This document shows, piece after piece, positions 55,514 to 63,714 of a stretch of 64,000 nucleotides of DNA (its first letter is position 1; every line of letters begins with the position of its first letter). Source of the stretch: Bacteroides caecigallinarum. Its GTDB lineage: Bacteria; Bacteroidota; Bacteroidia; Bacteroidales; Bacteroidaceae. Where the stretch lies: contig NZ_JACJLQ010000011.1 of NCBI RefSeq assembly GCF_016902295.1, positions 24,709-88,708 on the forward strand, in the 5' to 3' direction. The notes beneath the pieces are model-generated. The model was not told the origin of the DNA and made no database searches. It was given only the letters and a program-made list of their open reading frames with translations. The position numbers and the translations under genes are program-made.

Positions 55514-57208
55514 ATGAAAAATAAAATATTATCAGGATGCCTGATGGCTGCATCCATGTTTATGTTTTCTTCTTGCAGCGATTTCCTGACAGAAGATCCA
55601 AAAGGTAAACTGACTCCTGACAATTTCTATACAAACCAAAATGAAATTGACATGGCCGTCAATGCTTTATACTTCAAAGTACAGTCATACCAATGTAACT
55701 CAAACCCAATGATTTTACATTGCCAGGGTGATGACGTAACTTCTACCACCGGTTCAAACAAGGCAGCTTATCTTTCTGCCGACGCTTACGAGTCTCCTAC
55801 AGACACCAAAGGTCTGGAAGACGGATGGAGAAGAATGTATCAGATTATTCTGGTTGCAAACGATATTATCAGCAATGCACCTAAAGCAGACCTATCACAG
55901 GAAAATCTGAATCTGGCTATGGGACAGGCTTATTACTGGCGTGCATATTCATACTTTACACTCGTACGTCTGTTTGGTCCGTTACCTATGAACCTGAACA
56001 ATGAGCCGGATAATAACTCTACGCCTCTGACTTCTGTAGAAGACGTTTATAAGCAGATTCTTGAAGATTTGGATAATGCAGAAAAATGTAATTTACCGGC
56101 AAAATACGACAAAAGCCCTCAAGCTATAGAAGGACAGAATCTATATGTCTCACAACAGACTGTGAAAGCTACATTAGCGGCTGTATATATGTCCATGGCA
56201 GGTTATCCGTTAAACAAGACAGAGTATTATGCTGAAGCTGCAAAAAAAGCTAAAGAAGTTATCGACGGAGTTAAAAACGGCACTTATAACCACGGACTGC
56301 TTGAAAAATGGGAAGATGTATATTCATACGGAAACAATCATCACTTTGAGACATTGTTAGGTATCGATTACAATACTACAACAGGCGGATGGTCTGATTT
56401 TGATTCGCAATTCTCATCTTGCCATCAGTTGTCAAGTTTACAAGGATGGGGCGACTTCATTCCTGAAAGAAAATTCTGGCTGAATTATCCTGACGGTCCT
56501 CGTAAGGATGCTGTATTTGCAAAACAGTTACGCACATCTCAAGGTGTTTTGGTTGACTGGTGGGCGACTCAGGATGGAGAGCCTTATAACGGCGAAAATG
56601 CCGTAGTAAGCGATTACAGACCAATGTTTGTAGCATTCACTGTGAACGACGGACCAGCTGCCGCTCCATACGACTACACCAAACCTTTCTGGGGAGGTAT
56701 GTGTATCAACAAGCGTCATCAGCTAATCAGATATTCAGAAGTATTGTTGTGGTATGCAGAATCTGCGGCAAGAGCTAATTTAGATCTTACAGAAGCAAAA
56801 AATGCACTTAAGCAAGTTCGCCAACGTGCATACACCGACCAGACTAAGGTTTCTGAAGTTGACAATATGAATGCCGATCAATTGGCCGAAGCAGCATACC
56901 TGGAACATGGATACGAAGTAGGCGGATATGTTATCGCCATGGTAACACGACGCTCTGACGAGTTCAGAATGAATCGTCTGAAGGAAAATTACGACTATCG
57001 TACCGGAGACCAGAACTTGGTTCTTATTCCAAAAGGCACAGAAACACACAGTATGGGCAAAGACGGAAAAGCGTTTACCTATACACTGAAAGAAGATTTG
57101 ATTCTGAAAGAAAATATGTCTGTAACCGCATCATGGAACAATGAAAAATCCATCTATCACAACTATCCTCCTAAGGAAGTAGAAAAGAATCCTAACTTAC
57201 AGAGGTGA
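55514..57208 (+). CDS. SusD/RagB-family nutrient-binding lipoprotein
   Basis: Surface lipoprotein of 564 residues that caps the SusC barrel and binds the ligand. Lipobox FSSC with Cys21, followed by SDFLTEDPKGKLTPDNF, a typical SusD start. The middle has QAYYWRAYSYFTLVRLFGPLP, the tetratricopeptide-like signature of the family, and the RYSEVLLWYAESAARANL helix follows later. It is read with the SusC gene 13 bp upstream, and a terminator follows. Confidence 0.95.
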   Translation: MKNKILSGCLMAASMFMFSSCSDFLTEDPKGKLTPDNFYTNQNEIDMAVNALYFKVQSYQCNSNPMILHCQGDDVTSTTGSNKAAYLSADAYESPTDTKGLEDGWRRMYQIILVANDIISNAPKADLSQENLNLAMGQAYYWRAYSYFTLVRLFGPLPMNLNNEPDNNSTPLTSVEDVYKQILEDLDNAEKCNLPAKYDKSPQAIEGQNLYVSQQTVKATLAAVYMSMAGYPLNKTEYYAEAAKKAKEVIDGVKNGTYNHGLLEKWEDVYSYGNNHHFETLLGIDYNTTTGGWSDFDSQFSSCHQLSSLQGWGDFIPERKFWLNYPDGPRKDAVFAKQLRTSQGVLVDWWATQDGEPYNGENAVVSDYRPMFVAFTVNDGPAAAPYDYTKPFWGGMCINKRHQLIRYSEVLLWYAESAARANLDLTEAKNALKQVRQRAYTDQTKVSEVDNMNADQLAEAAYLEHGYEVGGYVIAMVTRRSDEFRMNRLKENYDYRTGDQNLVLIPKGTETHSMGKDGKAFTYTLKEDLILKENMSVTASWNNEKSIYHNYPPKEVEKNPNLQR

Positions 57209-57235
57209 TATAACGTCAGGTTAAACAAATAATTA

Positions 57236-57274
57236 TAGGGAGTATGTACCGACTTTTGTCCTACATACTCCCTA
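57236..57274. terminator. Two-way terminator between susD and yaaA
   Basis: A 13-bp perfect stem (57236-57248 with 57262-57274) with a 13-base loop between converging genes. T-runs are short. Confidence 0.75.
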
Positions 57275-57305
57275 ATCATTTATGTCATAAAGCGTATTAT
57301 GTCAC

Positions 57306-58070
57306 CTACCCCATGGTAAATACCAGATTGTCTCCGTCACTTTCATGCGTGTTAAAACAGAAACCTTCCCATTCGAACGACTCTAACTGTTCCGGATCTT
57401 CTATTCTGTTTTTCAGTATATAGCGTGTCATTTCGCCACGGCACATTTTGGCATAAACCACAACCGTAGAAAGTTTCCCGTTTTTATATACATGAAAATC
57501 AGGAGTTATGACCCTGACTTCGCCGCATACACGCTTCCAGTCGAACAAATCCTTCATCTCGCTACTGGCAAGATTTATAAGAACACCACCCTGCTTTTTT
57601 ATTTCATCAATAAAGAAATCTGTCAATACAGGTTTCCAATAATCGAACATTGTCACGTTACCCCTTTCGGGCAATCGGACATCTCCTTCAAGACGGTAAT
57701 TTTTTATTACATCCAGCGGACGAAGCAATCCATACAGGAATGACGTGATAAGCAGGTGCTCCTGCGCATATTTCAGGTCATCATCCGAAAAATCCTTTAC
57801 AGAAAGACGTTTGAAAACCATTCCTGTGTACGACAAGATGGCAGGAAGCCCCTTATTATCCTCCGAAAAGAAATTATGATATCTGAAATAATTCTCGGCA
57901 GCCAGCTTGGAGTTTACTTTCAGCATACGACCCAATTCCTCATTATTGAATTGTGACATATACATAGCATTATTGATTGCTTCATCTTTAAAGACCGGTA
58001 TGGTAGTAAACGGAACTTTTTGCTTGCTTTGAGCTGTCATTGTCTTGGCACAAGAAATATAAATCAACAT
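57306..58070 (-). CDS. yaaA: Peroxide stress protein YaaA
   Basis: YaaA (DUF328) protein of 254 residues, a DNA-binding protein that limits iron-driven damage under peroxide stress in E. coli. It begins MLIYISCAKTM and has the family segments AILSYTGMVFKRL, LLITSFLYGLLRPLD and NLASSEMKDLFDW. The frame is open upstream to 58118 but MLIYISCAKTM is the normal start. A -7 box lies about 65 bp upstream. It is not next to another oxidative-stress gene here. Confidence 0.92.
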   Translation of the reverse strand: MLIYISCAKTMTAQSKQKVPFTTIPVFKDEAINNAMYMSQFNNEELGRMLKVNSKLAAENYFRYHNFFSEDNKGLPAILSYTGMVFKRLSVKDFSDDDLKYAQEHLLITSFLYGLLRPLDVIKNYRLEGDVRLPERGNVTMFDYWKPVLTDFFIDEIKKQGGVLINLASSEMKDLFDWKRVCGEVRVITPDFHVYKNGKLSTVVVYAKMCRGEMTRYILKNRIEDPEQLESFEWEGFCFNTHESDGDNLVFTMG

Positions 58071-58134
58071 AGGCAGAAAATGTATATCATTAGAAAATAA
58101 TTTTAAAGACAATATCACATATTATCCTATAGTA

Positions 58135-58142
58135 CAAATATA
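58135..58142 (-). promoter_or_regulatory. -7 box, yaaA promoter
   Basis: The minus-strand sequence is TATATTTG, matching TAnnTTTG. Confidence 0.5.
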
Positions 58143-58310
58143 ACTCTTTTAATGAAATTCTCACTTGTCACATCTTTCTTTTTACATAAACCACTACAAC
58201 ACTCAAATACAAAAAAACCGTTCCTTCATGTTACAAATATTTTAGTTCTTATTTTATGTCAAGTACTTAACCGACTTATCATTTATTGTAAAGTTATCCG
58301 TCGCTTGCAC

Positions 58311-58341
58311 TTGCTTTCAGTGCATACATTCAGTAAATTTG
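58311..58341 (+). promoter_or_regulatory. Promoter of the WYL regulator
   Basis: TTG (58311-58313), 20 bp, then TAAATTTG (58334-58341), 25 bp before the ATG. Confidence 0.68.
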
Positions 58342-58366
58342 CCTAAGAACCATAAAAACGGGATTT

Positions 58367-59257
58367 ATGAAGAATAGAATATGTATCTGGCTTGTCAATC
58401 TGCTTCTCAAAAGGAAAAGAATGACACTTAATGAAATTCAGGAAGAATGGAGAGCTCATAATGCCGACTACGACATTACCCTGCACCGCAACACCTTCAT
58501 GTCGTACAAACGCACAGCCGAAGAGATGTTCGACATCAACATCAATTGCGACCGCAGCACTAACGAATATTATATCGAATATCCTGAAGAAATAAGCAAC
58601 TCCCCTATCAACCAGTGGTTGATACAGACTGCGTCATCTACAGATGTTATTTCAAGACGAAAACGCCTTGCCGACAGAATTGTCCTCGAAAGCACTTTCG
58701 GAGGCGAAGAACATCTTGACGCCATAACCGATGCCATGTCGCGCAACAAGTGCATAAACATCACCTATCATTCGTACTGGATGGAAGCCCAGAACTTCAC
58801 AGTAGAACCTTACTTCATTAAATTTTTCCGACAAAGATGGTATCTGATCGGCCATTGCCACGAGAGAAATGCCCTGCGTGTATATTCACTCGACAGGATG
58901 GACTGTGCGACAGTCAGCGACAAAAGTTTTACGATGAAAGAAAAAAACTATCCACAGGTATTATATAATGACAATTTCGGGATTATCCATGGCGAGGAAA
59001 ACACCAAAGCCCACGATATTCTTTTAAAATTCACAACCAAGCAGGGGCAATACATACAGACAAGACCGCTACACCATACACAGGAAGTAATCTCTCACGA
59101 TGAAAACTTTATTATCTTTAAACTGCACATGAAAGTTACTCTCGATCTGGTTCAGGAGCTATTATCCTACGGCTCCAGCCTTCAGGTCCTCAGTCCGGAC
59201 TGTCTGATTAAAGAAATCCGCAAGACTATCGGTGAGATGAATGAAATGTACAAATAA
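58367..59257 (+). CDS. WYL-domain transcriptional regulator
   Basis: Regulator of 296 residues with an N-terminal winged helix (about 1-85, with RMTLNEIQEEW) and a WYL domain (about 120-200) that has VEPYFIKFFRQRWYLIGHC and RVYSLDRM. WYL domains bind nucleic acid or nucleotide ligands and are frequent next to defence genes. A C-terminal WCX-like extension follows. It converges on the AAA ATPase gene, sharing the hairpin at 59260-59310. Its target is unknown; the palindrome at 61001-61017 is one candidate operator. Confidence 0.88.
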   Translation: MKNRICIWLVNLLLKRKRMTLNEIQEEWRAHNADYDITLHRNTFMSYKRTAEEMFDININCDRSTNEYYIEYPEEISNSPINQWLIQTASSTDVISRRKRLADRIVLESTFGGEEHLDAITDAMSRNKCINITYHSYWMEAQNFTVEPYFIKFFRQRWYLIGHCHERNALRVYSLDRMDCATVSDKSFTMKEKNYPQVLYNDNFGIIHGEENTKAHDILLKFTTKQGQYIQTRPLHHTQEVISHDENFIIFKLHMKVTLDLVQELLSYGSSLQVLSPDCLIKEIRKTIGEMNEMYK

Positions 59258-59259
59258 AA

Positions 59260-59310
59260 CGGAAAGAAGAAAGACTGATTTACCTGAAACCAATCTTTCT
59301 TCTTTCCGTT
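59260..59310. terminator. Long hairpin shared by WYL and AAA genes
   Basis: 20-bp arms (59260-59279 and 59291-59310) with one G-U pair and an 11-base loop; a T-run follows on the plus strand and the complementary A-run lies before it. The AAA stop codon falls at the edge of the loop, so the last codons of that gene are part of the hairpin. Confidence 0.85.
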
Positions 59311-60941
59311 TTTCCTATATGCATAATTTCCGATTCGCAATGCTCTTTCAGCTTTTCAAAATCCAGGTTTTCGCTTCCCCATAAAATAGAATCTATAGTT
59401 CTTTTCCTACAGATATTCTCAATCTGCCCTCCACTGAAATCATATCTCAATGCCAGACATTCAGCCTCATCCTCATTCAGTTCAGGTATCATCGACTTCC
59501 ATATAGCACACTTCGCCTGAATATCCGGTCTTTCAAACTCAATCTTGTATAGGAACCTCCTTTCGAAAGCCTTATCCAGATTTCCCGCTATATTCGTGGT
59601 AGCAATCAGAATACCCTCCATATTCTCTATTTCCTGCAAGATGATATTCTGGATTGAGTTCTCCATCCTGTCCACAGCACGCTCAGCCCCCTCCATTCTC
59701 TTGCCAAGAATAGCGTCAGCCTCGTTGAACAACAGAATAGGAGCCACCTCCGATCTCTCCACAAGATACCTGTACTTATTGAATACATTCTTTATATTCT
59801 TCTCGCTTTCGCCCACCCAGCTACTCTTAATCTCAGAGATATTCACACGCATGATGTTTCTCCCGGTCCGTCTCGCCAGCTGATAAACCGTCTCCGTCTT
59901 TCCCGTTCCCGGAGCACCGTAGAAAAGACATGCAAAACCACTGCGAAGCCCCTTTTCCTTCAGACGTCCGCAAATGTCAGAAAAATTGTTCTGTTCCAGC
60001 AGACCTGCCAGCTGGTTTATCGAATCAGTCACCCTTCTGTTATAGAACAGCTCCTTTGCGGACAAAGACCTGCAGTCCATAAGTAAAGAGGAGAAATTTC
60101 CGGATGAATTGTCCGAGCCACCGGCCTTCACTCCGAACAGAAAAGTTCTCTTCGTATCCTCAGTAAGCTTATATTCCTCCCTGTTCACCATCCCGTCCTC
60201 ATTGCAGAACTCTATCAGATTCAACTTCTGAAGACAGTGCTTACCCTCCATCAGCAGATTGCAGACAGACTTGAAATGATATTTGTTACAACACATATCA
60301 GCAAGATCCTGCTGCCTTACATTTTCCTCTCTGTTCTGAATAAACGCATCACACACAAACAGGAAGAGAGCCAGATTATTGACGTCAAGTTCCAAAGCCT
60401 TAGTCCTGCTTGCAAAATCCAGATGGAGATTGTTCTCAATTAACTCCACCACATCGTTCTGAAAGCCCTCTATACTGCATTCCTCATTCACCCGGCAATC
60501 AATATACTCGTTGAGCTTACCGAAAAACTCGTTTATAGTTAAATTCTTAGGCAACTCATATTTGTAACTTTTGTTATTCTTGAGATGCTCTATTACCACT
60601 GGAGGTACCCTGTAAGTAAGATTACCATCCCCTCTTCCCCTTGTACAGGCAATAAGATGAGATTTCACAAGCCCCTCCACATCGGCCGAGTACTTGAGCA
60701 TCTTTATATACTTACAGTTCAGATAGTCCGACAAATCATTAAGTTCAATCCTTGTATCAAAACTTCTGTTCACCATCATAGCCAGCACAACAGCCTGTAT
60801 TCTGTTGATACCCAACTTGCGCGATACATATCCAATCTGTCCTTCAACCTCATTGAAGAACTCATCACTCAGATGTGAATTCTCAGCCTTATCGGCAATC
60901 ACCTCTATACACTCCAAAAGATTCATACGCTTTGTGCTCAT
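59280..60941 (-). CDS. AAA-family ATPase with winged-helix N-terminus
   Basis: ATPase of 553 residues. The first 300 or so residues are helical with winged-helix character. The AAA module has Walker A YGAPGTGKTE (341-350), Walker B PILLFNEADAIL (401-412), sensor TTNIAGN and the arginine finger in FERRF. The usual Walker B aspartate is replaced by Asn, as I recall for some related bacterial ATPases with NEAD. The gene is convergent with the WYL regulator, has its own promoter at 60983-60990, and a decayed copy of its 3' end is found at 63061-63139. A substrate-remodelling role is likely; the partner is unknown. Confidence 0.83.
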   Translation of the reverse strand: MSTKRMNLLECIEVIADKAENSHLSDEFFNEVEGQIGYVSRKLGINRIQAVVLAMMVNRSFDTRIELNDLSDYLNCKYIKMLKYSADVEGLVKSHLIACTRGRGDGNLTYRVPPVVIEHLKNNKSYKYELPKNLTINEFFGKLNEYIDCRVNEECSIEGFQNDVVELIENNLHLDFASRTKALELDVNNLALFLFVCDAFIQNREENVRQQDLADMCCNKYHFKSVCNLLMEGKHCLQKLNLIEFCNEDGMVNREEYKLTEDTKRTFLFGVKAGGSDNSSGNFSSLLMDCRSLSAKELFYNRRVTDSINQLAGLLEQNNFSDICGRLKEKGLRSGFACLFYGAPGTGKTETVYQLARRTGRNIMRVNISEIKSSWVGESEKNIKNVFNKYRYLVERSEVAPILLFNEADAILGKRMEGAERAVDRMENSIQNIILQEIENMEGILIATTNIAGNLDKAFERRFLYKIEFERPDIQAKCAIWKSMIPELNEDEAECLALRYDFSGGQIENICRKRTIDSILWGSENLDFEKLKEHCESEIMHIGKTERRKIGFR

Positions 60942-60982
60942 GATTATAAGTATTAATGTTATTTACTTCCTTGATTATGACA

Positions 60983-60990
60983 CAAAGGTA
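60983..60990 (-). promoter_or_regulatory. -7 box, AAA ATPase promoter
   Basis: The minus-strand sequence is TACCTTTG. The bases around it (60976-61006) are nearly the same as those around the -7 box at 63019-63026, including the shared upstream ATGTGCAAGCC. Confidence 0.62.
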
Positions 60991-61000
60991 CAGCGGGCTT

Positions 61001-61017
61001 GCACATACATCATGTGC
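61001..61017. promoter_or_regulatory. Palindrome upstream of the AAA promoter
   Basis: GCACAT-acatc-ATGTGC, 6-bp arms with a 5-base spacer, directly upstream of the AAA -7 box. A regulator-binding site is possible. Only the first arm is kept in the second promoter copy. Confidence 0.45.
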
Positions 61018-61081
61018 ATAAGAGATAAAAAACGCAAATCAGATATCTTTCTTCGACATCTAAATTGTTTATTACATTTCT

Positions 61082-61567
61082 TTAGCAAGTGACATCATCA
61101 GAGGATTTATTCTGATAACGCTTATGCTCCGCTTTTTCATATACAACAGCAAAACAGAAGAACATAAACTCTATTGTCATTAAATTGTAGAACTCCCATG
61201 AAGTCATATTTTTTATAATACCATCGTAGCCGGATGAACCACCTGTTGTTACAACCAATATGTATGCCATAAACATTACAAATACTCCTAATATAAATCT
61301 GGAAACGAGGAAAGCAGTCTTACCTTTATTTATATACCTCACATATAGCTCTATAAGTGTCTGGACTGTAATAAGGCTTAATAATATTCCAATCACCTGA
61401 AACAACGAAAGTGATTTTAAGAAAACATCCATACCGTCTATAATCTTTCCCATCACCAACAAGATGTAACAGTTGATAGTAGCGATACATCCCAAAACGA
61501 TAAGGTCAGAATGGAGGAATTTGTCATTTACATATTTCATAGCGTCGCAAAATTCATTTACATTCAA
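61082..61567 (-). CDS. Four-helix membrane protein of unknown function
   Basis: Protein of 161 residues with four hydrophobic helices at about 20-40, 53-75, 86-107 and 125-143, and a charged C-terminal tail (KAEHKRYQNKSSDD). No family is recognised. The start overlaps the stop of the upstream lipoprotein gene by 4 bp, so the two are translationally coupled. It is the last gene of the small cluster that begins at 62991. Confidence 0.7.
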   Translation of the reverse strand: MNVNEFCDAMKYVNDKFLHSDLIVLGCIATINCYILLVMGKIIDGMDVFLKSLSLFQVIGILLSLITVQTLIELYVRYINKGKTAFLVSRFILGVFVMFMAYILVVTTGGSSGYDGIIKNMTSWEFYNLMTIEFMFFCFAVVYEKAEHKRYQNKSSDDVTC

Positions 61568-62235
61568 AAATCTCCTTCAAAATCAGAAAGAATATAACTC
61601 CAAAGTTCATAATCATCCACCATCCCCTTATACTTCATAACAAGCGAAGTCCAATTACTCTCCAGAACAAGGAAATTATCTCCTTCAGGCTTAAAAATAA
61701 GATTTTTACCGATTATCAGAATTTTACCGTTAGAAATTTCATAATCATAATAATCCAATCCACCTTCAGTCGCCAGCAACACAGTCTTTTCATCTATAAA
61801 ACACATATACATATTACCGTCATCACCTTTCGACTCATACGATTTACCTCCATACTTACCCACAGGCTTTATATCCTTAAAACGCTTGTCCGGTCGGTAA
61901 ACATCAGCCTTATACCTGATCCCCCCATCCTTCTGAACAATAATCTTATCAAAAACTTCATACTCATTCTTTATGTTGATAATACTGTCTATCCTACTAT
62001 AAGAAGCCCCGATAATATTTTTACCTTTATACATATAAATCTCATCCTTGTCTTCAACATCCCATTTTGTAAATTTATTAATAAGCACCTTGCCTCCTTT
62101 ATAAAGACGGATGACAGTCACATCACCATTCGACTTGTTGGTATAGCTATAAGCCATATCCTTCAGTTCACTCTCGCAAGCTGTTGTCATAATAACACAT
62201 ACCACGACAAACAAAAAATTAATCAGTTTCTTCAT
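61564..62235 (-). CDS. Lipoprotein of unknown function
   Basis: 223 residues with a clear lipoprotein signal (MKKLINFLFVVVCVIMTTAC, Cys20). The mature part is strand-rich and polar, with a YGGKSYESKGDDGNMYMCF segment; no family is recognised. The frame is open upstream to 62316, but the ATG at 62235 starts the signal peptide. It overlaps the membrane-protein gene by 4 bp, which suggests that the two products act together at the envelope. Confidence 0.75.
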   Translation of the reverse strand: MKKLINFLFVVVCVIMTTACESELKDMAYSYTNKSNGDVTVIRLYKGGKVLINKFTKWDVEDKDEIYMYKGKNIIGASYSRIDSIINIKNEYEVFDKIIVQKDGGIRYKADVYRPDKRFKDIKPVGKYGGKSYESKGDDGNMYMCFIDEKTVLLATEGGLDYYDYEISNGKILIIGKNLIFKPEGDNFLVLESNWTSLVMKYKGMVDDYELWSYILSDFEGDF

Positions 62236-62260
62236 ATTAACAAATATTTTTATTTCATGA

Positions 62261-62554
62261 CTAAATATAATCTTCCAAACATCCATCAAGACAATAATCC
62301 CCATCCTCGTCCTCATAATAGTCTATATATACATTATGAAGACTTTCGTTCAATGCAGAGATTACACCGGCAGTAAGATACCTGGTATCATAATAATCCC
62401 TAATATCATCCTCGTCAATCTCCACTTCGTCATAATTATACAGTACAGCATAAGTGGCGGTACATCTTCTTGCGTGCACATCCGAATCATTACTATACTC
62501 CTGATTCTCAATAAGCCATACATCACGGCGTACAAATTTTACTTTACCTTCCAT
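62261..62554 (-). CDS. Small acidic protein of unknown function
   Basis: 97 residues, rich in Asp, Glu and Tyr (EVEIDEDDIRDYYDTRYL, YIDYYEDEDGDYC), no signal peptide or membrane helix. It lies 25 bp upstream of the lipoprotein start and 11 bp downstream of the secreted-protein gene, in the same direction. The close spacing supports it as a real gene. The charge and size recall immunity- or inhibitor-type proteins, but nothing shows this. Confidence 0.6.
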   Translation of the reverse strand: MEGKVKFVRRDVWLIENQEYSNDSDVHARRCTATYAVLYNYDEVEIDEDDIRDYYDTRYLTAGVISALNESLHNVYIDYYEDEDGDYCLDGCLEDYI

Positions 62555-62565
62555 ATTACTTTCTA

Positions 62566-62991
62566 TTAATATAGTTCTAACATTTCCCCTTTATCCATAT
62601 CGGTAAAAACAAAAATCACACCTGCATCAGCAAACCCCATCATTATGAAATCTTGCTTTTTATATTCAAACACCATTACCTTCCCCTGACCTTCAGTACC
62701 AGTGCACGTATAGATAACATAAGTCTCATCTTCTGTAATTTCCTCAATCTTCAATACATCAGTCTTTTCCGGCAAACGAATCTTTATGGTTATCTGTTTA
62801 TTAGCCTTGTCAAAAAGAACAGTCGCCCCCTTAGAAGTAACTAATTGAGTGTTTTTCAAAGCTTCATCACCACTGATACCAGCCATAGCAGCATTAGCAA
62901 CAAATACATTCTTGAATGTTTCTTTCCTCACCTGTGCATTGATTGCCACTACACCAAGCAGCAATACAATAAATGAAAATACTTTCTTCAT
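62566..62991 (-). CDS. Small secreted protein of unknown function
   Basis: 141 residues. The signal peptide MKKVFSFIVLLLGVVAINAQ ends in a typical AQ site. The mature part (about 120 residues) is a mixed strand/helix protein. No family is recognised. ATG 62991 starts the signal peptide; the open frame upstream includes the promoter. It is the first gene of the cluster 62991-61082, read from the -7 box at 63019-63026, whose sequence matches that of the AAA gene promoter. Confidence 0.68.
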   Translation of the reverse strand: MKKVFSFIVLLLGVVAINAQVRKETFKNVFVANAAMAGISGDEALKNTQLVTSKGATVLFDKANKQITIKIRLPEKTDVLKIEEITEDETYVIYTCTGTEGQGKVMVFEYKKQDFIMMGFADAGVIFVFTDMDKGEMLELY

Positions 62992-63018
62992 ATTTATAAT
63001 AGTTTTAGTTCTATGATG

Positions 63019-63026
63019 CAAAGGTA
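63019..63026 (-). promoter_or_regulatory. -7 box of the small secreted/membrane protein cluster
   Basis: The minus-strand sequence is TACCTTTG, 27 bp before the ATG. It is part of a duplicated promoter region (63010-63042 compared with 60975-61006). Confidence 0.62.
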
Positions 63027-63060
63027 CAGGTGGCTTGCACATGTTTCTTTGGCAAGGTTA

Positions 63061-63139
63061 TAAAAAAAGAAAGACTGATTTATCTGAAACCAATCTTCCT
63101 TCTTTCCGTTTTTCCCAATGTATTACTTCCGATTCACAA
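63061..63139 (-). pseudogene. Decayed copy of the AAA ATPase gene 3' end
   Basis: About 73 bp (63067-63139) align with 59271-59342, the last codons and hairpin of the AAA gene. Small deletions break the frame and shorten one hairpin arm. The copy has the same orientation as the intact gene and lies just upstream of the second promoter copy, so it looks like the end of a lost upstream AAA gene. Confidence 0.72.
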
Positions 63140-63256
63140 TTGAATAACAAACGAATCCTCTTAATAATAAATAAAGTTTTAAATATCCAAAACATCAACC
63201 AATAAAACTAAGCAAAAAGTTCAATTACAATACATTAACGACACATTTTTATAAAA

Positions 63257-63712
63257 TCAATGATTAAACTTTATTCCATTAATCTCCAATTTATATTTAA
63301 AGCTCCCTTGTCTTGCTCTCTTAATGAATAAAGGAACCTGATTCTTTAGATACAACATTAGATAATCGGCTTTTTCTTGAACATCAGAATGTTCAAAGTT
63401 TACTCTTTGAATTCCTTTTATTATCTTATGGCTTTCTTTAGGATCCAGCGACTTTATATCTTCACAAATCCTTTCTACAAGTTTTTCGTATGGATATAAT
63501 CCTCTAAGTTCACTATTATCACTAGTATAGTCTCCTAATAAATGTATATTGTATGCCATTGATATAAGAAAATGAGTATAAATATAACCTTCAACTCCTC
63601 CTGGATTAAGACCAAAGACCCGTTGAGTCTCTTTCTCTATTAATCTCTTTCTTTTATTGTGTTCCGATTGGATTTCTGATTTGAATATTCTAATATTAGA
63701 CTCTATATTCAA
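63257..63712 (-). CDS. Hypothetical protein, probably cut at its 5' end by an insertion element
   Basis: 151 residues from a TTG at 63712; basic N-terminus (SEIQSEHNKRKRLIEKE), no signal peptide, no family recognised. The TTG lies only 3 bp from the GTAAGC end of the putative IS66 element, and the frame runs on into that element. The real start was probably removed by the insertion, leaving a 3' fragment. Confidence 0.45.
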   Translation of the reverse strand: MNIESNIRIFKSEIQSEHNKRKRLIEKETQRVFGLNPGGVEGYIYTHFLISMAYNIHLLGDYTSDNSELRGLYPYEKLVERICEDIKSLDPKESHKIIKGIQRVNFEHSDVQEKADYLMLYLKNQVPLFIKRARQGSFKYKLEINGIKFNH

Positions 63713-63714
63713 AT

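Noticed and set aside
58152..58346. 64-residue plus-strand frame before the WYL gene
   Set aside because: It overlaps the WYL promoter and has no protein-like pattern.
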